Shown one piece after another: positions 61,584 to 64,000 of a DNA stretch of 64,000 bases (positions are counted from its first letter, which is position 1; each line of letters begins with the position of its first letter). The notes under the pieces were generated by a model. That model made no database searches. It worked only from the letters and a program-made list of their open reading frames with translations, and was not told where the DNA came from. Origin of the DNA: an uncultured Duncaniella sp. (GTDB lineage Bacteria; Bacteroidota; Bacteroidia; Bacteroidales; Muribaculaceae); the NCBI GenBank assembly GCA_910587515.1, contig CAJULW010000026.1, positions 1-64,000 of the forward strand, written 5' to 3'. The position numbers and the translations under genes are program-made.

Positions 61584-63446
61584 TTACTTTTTAAGCAGTT
61601 TTGCATTGAATGCGCGCAGGGTGTCGAGTACGTTGCAGCGTACGTGTACGAAATCGTTGATGCCGATGGCCTTTAGTTCGTCTGTGCAGGCCGGTGCACC
61701 GGCCACTACGAATTCAGCGCGTCCGTCGAGATATTTGAACGCAGCCGGGGCGAGTTCAGCGTATTCATCGTCGCTTGAGCAGAGAACAACTATATCCGCA
61801 CCTTTTTCGAGAGCTGCGTCCACTCCTTGTTCAACAGTGTCGAAGCCGAGGTTGTCGATAATTTCGTAGCCGGCACATCCGAAGAAGTTGGTCGAGAATT
61901 GTGCGCGGGCGAGACGCATGGCGAGGTTGCCTATGGTCAGCATGAAAACTTTCGGACGGTTTGACGCGGCTTCCGTATCGAGTCGGAGCTGTTCGAAATC
62001 GCTTGCGGCACGCTTGGTCGGAAGTCCGGTCGGTGTCTCGCAGGCATCGGAGTGTCCTCCGCAGGCGCATGTCAAGGCTCCGTTGAGCTCCACGATTTTG
62101 TCAGCGGCCATTTCGTTGACGTTGGGATATTGGTTGGTCCCGAGAAGAATTTCCTTGCGACGGGCCACGTCGGTGTGACGTTTCTCAGCGCTTTCACGGA
62201 TTGTTTTCTGTACGTCGTCATTGTTGCAGCACAAAAGGAAACCGCCTTTTTCTTCGACGTCAAGGAATAGTTTCCATGCTTCCTGAGAAATAGATACGGT
62301 GAGTGTTTCCACATAATAGCTGCCACCGGCAGGGTCGATGACTTTGTCGAGATGGCTTTCCTCTTTGAGGAGGAACTGCTGGTTGCGGGCTATGCGTTCG
62401 GAGAATTCGTCAGGAGTTTTATAAGGTACGTCGAACGGTGTTACGGTTATAGAGTCGACTCCAGCGAGAGCTGCCGACATGGCTTCTGTCTGGCTACGGA
62501 GCAAGTTGACATGTGCGTCGTAGAGGGTTTGATTGAAGCGTGAGGTGACAGCGTGAGCCATCATCTTGGCTGCTGCTTCAGAAGCTCCGTATTGTTTCAC
62601 GATCTGTGCCCAAAGCATACGTGCCGCACGGAATTTTGCAAGCTCCATGAAGAAGTTTGACGATATTCCCATGTTGAACTTGATGCGGCCAGCGATTTCG
62701 TCTGCGTTGCGGCCGGCATCTGTGAGCAGGTTCATCCATTGTGAGCCCCATGCGAGTGCATAGCCCAATTCCTGGAAAATATAGGCTCCTGCGTTGCTCA
62801 GCATGTCGCTGTTGACAGAAAGAACGCGTAGGCCGGCCACTTCTTTGACTGCATCAAGGATTTCGCAAGCCATAGTTGTGAGCGTGTTGGAGTCGAACGC
62901 CACTCCTTTGCGGAGAGGTTTGCGGAACGGATTGAAATCCACCGAGCCTTTGAAAGAGTCTGCGCAGCCATTGGCTTTCACATATTCCACAAGTGCTTTT
63001 GACAGAGGCAAGGCCTTTTTGATGCAGCAGGTGAAATTGACCTCTATTTTTGAGAGATCTATATCTTTAAGGAGGACTTCAAGAGTCTCGATAGCGGGTT
63101 CGTCGATGTGGAAGCCGAGCGAGGTCACTCCTTTTGTGAGGACTTCGAGTGCCTTTTTGTTGGCTTCGGCCGGAGTGTCCGCGAGTATTTCCTGACGGGT
63201 GAGCCAGTCATTGTCGGTGCGTGTTCCGCGCACGTAGGGAAATTCTCCAGGAAGCGAGTCGGTGGTTTTTAAATCCTCGATGTCTTCGAGCCTGTACATG
63301 GGCTGAACATTGAAGCCTTCGTTGGTGCGCCATACTAATTTTTTATCAAATGGTGCGCCTTTAAGGTCAGCTTCCACCTTGGCTTTCCACTCAGCGGTGG
63401 ACACGGGGGGAAACTGTTCAAACAATTTTTCTTTCTTTTCTGCCAT
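61584..63446 (-). CDS. mutA: Methylmalonyl-CoA mutase, small subunit
   Basis: The 620-residue subunit pairs with MutB as in the heterodimeric enzymes of Propionibacterium and Bacteroides. Its barrel domain (about 60-450) is diverged, and the B12-like C-terminal domain (about 490-620; KVFMLTIGNLAMRLARAQFS, ADIVVLCSSDDEYAEL) lacks the DxHxxG cobalt motif, as is normal for the small subunit. It is first in the operon, with a consensus promoter at 63526-63556 and a leader of about 70 nt. Confidence 0.96.
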   Translation of the reverse strand: MAEKKEKLFEQFPPVSTAEWKAKVEADLKGAPFDKKLVWRTNEGFNVQPMYRLEDIEDLKTTDSLPGEFPYVRGTRTDNDWLTRQEILADTPAEANKKALEVLTKGVTSLGFHIDEPAIETLEVLLKDIDLSKIEVNFTCCIKKALPLSKALVEYVKANGCADSFKGSVDFNPFRKPLRKGVAFDSNTLTTMACEILDAVKEVAGLRVLSVNSDMLSNAGAYIFQELGYALAWGSQWMNLLTDAGRNADEIAGRIKFNMGISSNFFMELAKFRAARMLWAQIVKQYGASEAAAKMMAHAVTSRFNQTLYDAHVNLLRSQTEAMSAALAGVDSITVTPFDVPYKTPDEFSERIARNQQFLLKEESHLDKVIDPAGGSYYVETLTVSISQEAWKLFLDVEEKGGFLLCCNNDDVQKTIRESAEKRHTDVARRKEILLGTNQYPNVNEMAADKIVELNGALTCACGGHSDACETPTGLPTKRAASDFEQLRLDTEAASNRPKVFMLTIGNLAMRLARAQFSTNFFGCAGYEIIDNLGFDTVEQGVDAALEKGADIVVLCSSDDEYAELAPAAFKYLDGRAEFVVAGAPACTDELKAIGINDFVHVRCNVLDTLRAFNAKLLKK

Positions 63447-63525
63447 GATTATGGTATTAAATATACAGTTCAGTGCTATGGTTAACTCTAATCACTGTTT
63501 TCGGCTATGTATGCCGTTCAAGTTG

Positions 63526-63556
63526 CAAAGTTAATCGGAAACTTATTAATAGCAAA
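63526..63556 (-). promoter_or_regulatory. Promoter of mutA-mutB
   Basis: On the minus strand TTTG (63556-63553), 19 bp and TAACTTTG (63533-63526) match the consensus in both boxes and spacing. I see no cobalamin riboswitch in the short leader. Confidence 0.75.
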
Positions 63557-63858
63557 GAAAAAGGATAAAAAGAAAGGGGGTGAAGCGTAATCTTTTAGTT
63601 GGTTAAGTCTTGTTGTTGTGGAGCGAAATGACAAGTGGGGCCATTAACGTTTACAGATATGAAATAGTAATAAGAATTTACAGATTTATGCCGATGGGTT
63701 TGTTTTACATTTCTTGCGTTTTTAAGTGTCTGTCGGCAGGTTTTGACCGGATGCGACTTTTTTTATGGTGGGTCGTGAAATCACGATGGCTTTTCATCCT
63801 CAACAGAGTGTACTCTGCGAGATGAAAAGCCATCGTTATGATATGGTTGTAGTGTGCT
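63557..63858. other. Gap with an inverted repeat after the TM2 gene
   Basis: No gene is visible. CGATGGCTTTTCATC (63784-63798) and GATGAAAAGCCATCG (63821-63835) form a perfect 15-bp stem that encloses a smaller CAGAG / CTCTG stem. It lies 24 bp after the TM2 stop and probably ends that transcript, although no long T-run follows. Confidence 0.7.
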
Positions 63859-64000
63859 TTAGAATAATGGAAGGGTGGTGTTGGAATAGACGTATTTGCG
63901 GTCGAATTCTTCTTGGCTCATTGTGAGCATCAGTATGCCTTGCACGAGTGTGAGTATCTGCCATATTCCGCAGCTGCAAAAAGTGAGGATTATGGTCAGG
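63859..64000 (-). CDS. TM2-domain membrane protein, C-terminal end (partial)
   Basis: The minus-strand frame is open from the right edge to a TAA at 63861-63859 and encodes 46 residues. The segment CGIWQILTLVQGILMLTMSQ followed by EEFDRKYVYSNTTLPLF is the second helix and tail of a TM2-domain protein, a small two-helix membrane family of unknown function. The start lies beyond the window. Confidence 0.75.
   Translation of the reverse strand, partial: LTIILTFCSCGIWQILTLVQGILMLTMSQEEFDRKYVYSNTTLPLF

Noticed and set aside
63447..63525. Cobalamin riboswitch before methylmalonyl-CoA mutase
   Set aside because: The leader is only about 70 nt and shows none of the conserved B12-box sequence; adenosylcobalamin is a cofactor of the enzyme, but control by it is not visible here.
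1..64000. CRISPR arrays, prophage, toxin-antitoxin or restriction genes
   Set aside because: No regularly spaced repeats and no cas, phage structural, nuclease-methylase or antitoxin-like genes were found in any frame.

Overview
The window is an ordinary stretch of chromosome from a member of the Bacteroidales, most likely the Muribaculaceae or a close relative. The evidence is the gene content (Na+-NQR operon, two-subunit methylmalonyl-CoA mutase, RprXY, Mfa-type fimbriae, PCMD, DUF4293, DUF6377, DUF3575, DUF3868, DUF4906 and DUF5106 proteins), the tmRNA tag GENNYALAA, the Bacteroidetes promoter pattern TTTG-N19/20-TAnnTTTG, the lack of Shine-Dalgarno sequences, and moderate GC with AT-rich intergenic DNA. 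The genus call is inference.

Layout. 1-2.6 kb: the 3' end of an mtaB-like tRNA methylthiotransferase, a GT2 glycosyltransferase, surE and a DUF4293 membrane protein. 2.7-8.9 kb: a membrane-bound DUF6377 regulator, a 765-bp gap holding two promoter-to-terminator units that look like small RNAs, and two divergent secreted PCMD-type proteins, one followed by an outer-membrane beta-barrel. 8.9-12 kb: a 1021-residue protein joining receiver-like domains to a PEP-synthase ATP-grasp domain. 12.2-13.4 kb: an IS30-family insertion sequence with a highly structured leader. 13.5-19.5 kb: complete nqrABCDEF. 19.6-23.7 kb: GH43 and GH31 glycosidases. 24-26.6 kb: a decayed patch with an S41 peptidase remnant, a 42-codon ORF, a CDF metal transporter and a frameshifted yeiH. 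26.9-33.7 kb: an L-arabinose operon (aldose 1-epimerase, SSS transporter, araD, araA, ribulokinase). 34-38.9 kb: HAD phosphatase, tmRNA, alpha/beta hydrolase, RprY/RprX. 39.3-50.6 kb: a seven-gene Mfa-type fimbrial operon. 51-57.9 kb: YgiQ-type radical SAM protein, uvrB, a DUF6291-like gene and kup. 58-64 kb: iron-dependent alcohol dehydrogenase, mutB/mutA, and the 3' end of a TM2-domain gene at the right edge.

How it fits together. Arabinose could be released from plant polysaccharide by GH43-type enzymes, imported by the SSS symporter and converted to D-xylulose-5-phosphate by AraA, ribulokinase and AraD. Methylmalonyl-CoA mutase belongs to the succinate-to-propionate route. Na+-NQR makes the sodium gradient that SSS-type transporters use. 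The fimbrial operon encodes two outer-membrane accessory proteins, a major fimbrillin, an Mfa2-type anchor and large tip-like lipoproteins; a strong terminator lies just after the major subunit. I found no phage, CRISPR array, restriction system or toxin-antitoxin module. The less explained items are the paired small-RNA candidates, the receiver/PEP-synthase fusion, the 190-bp element near 33.8 kb and the structured IS leader. All family assignments come from reading the sequence; no database search was run.
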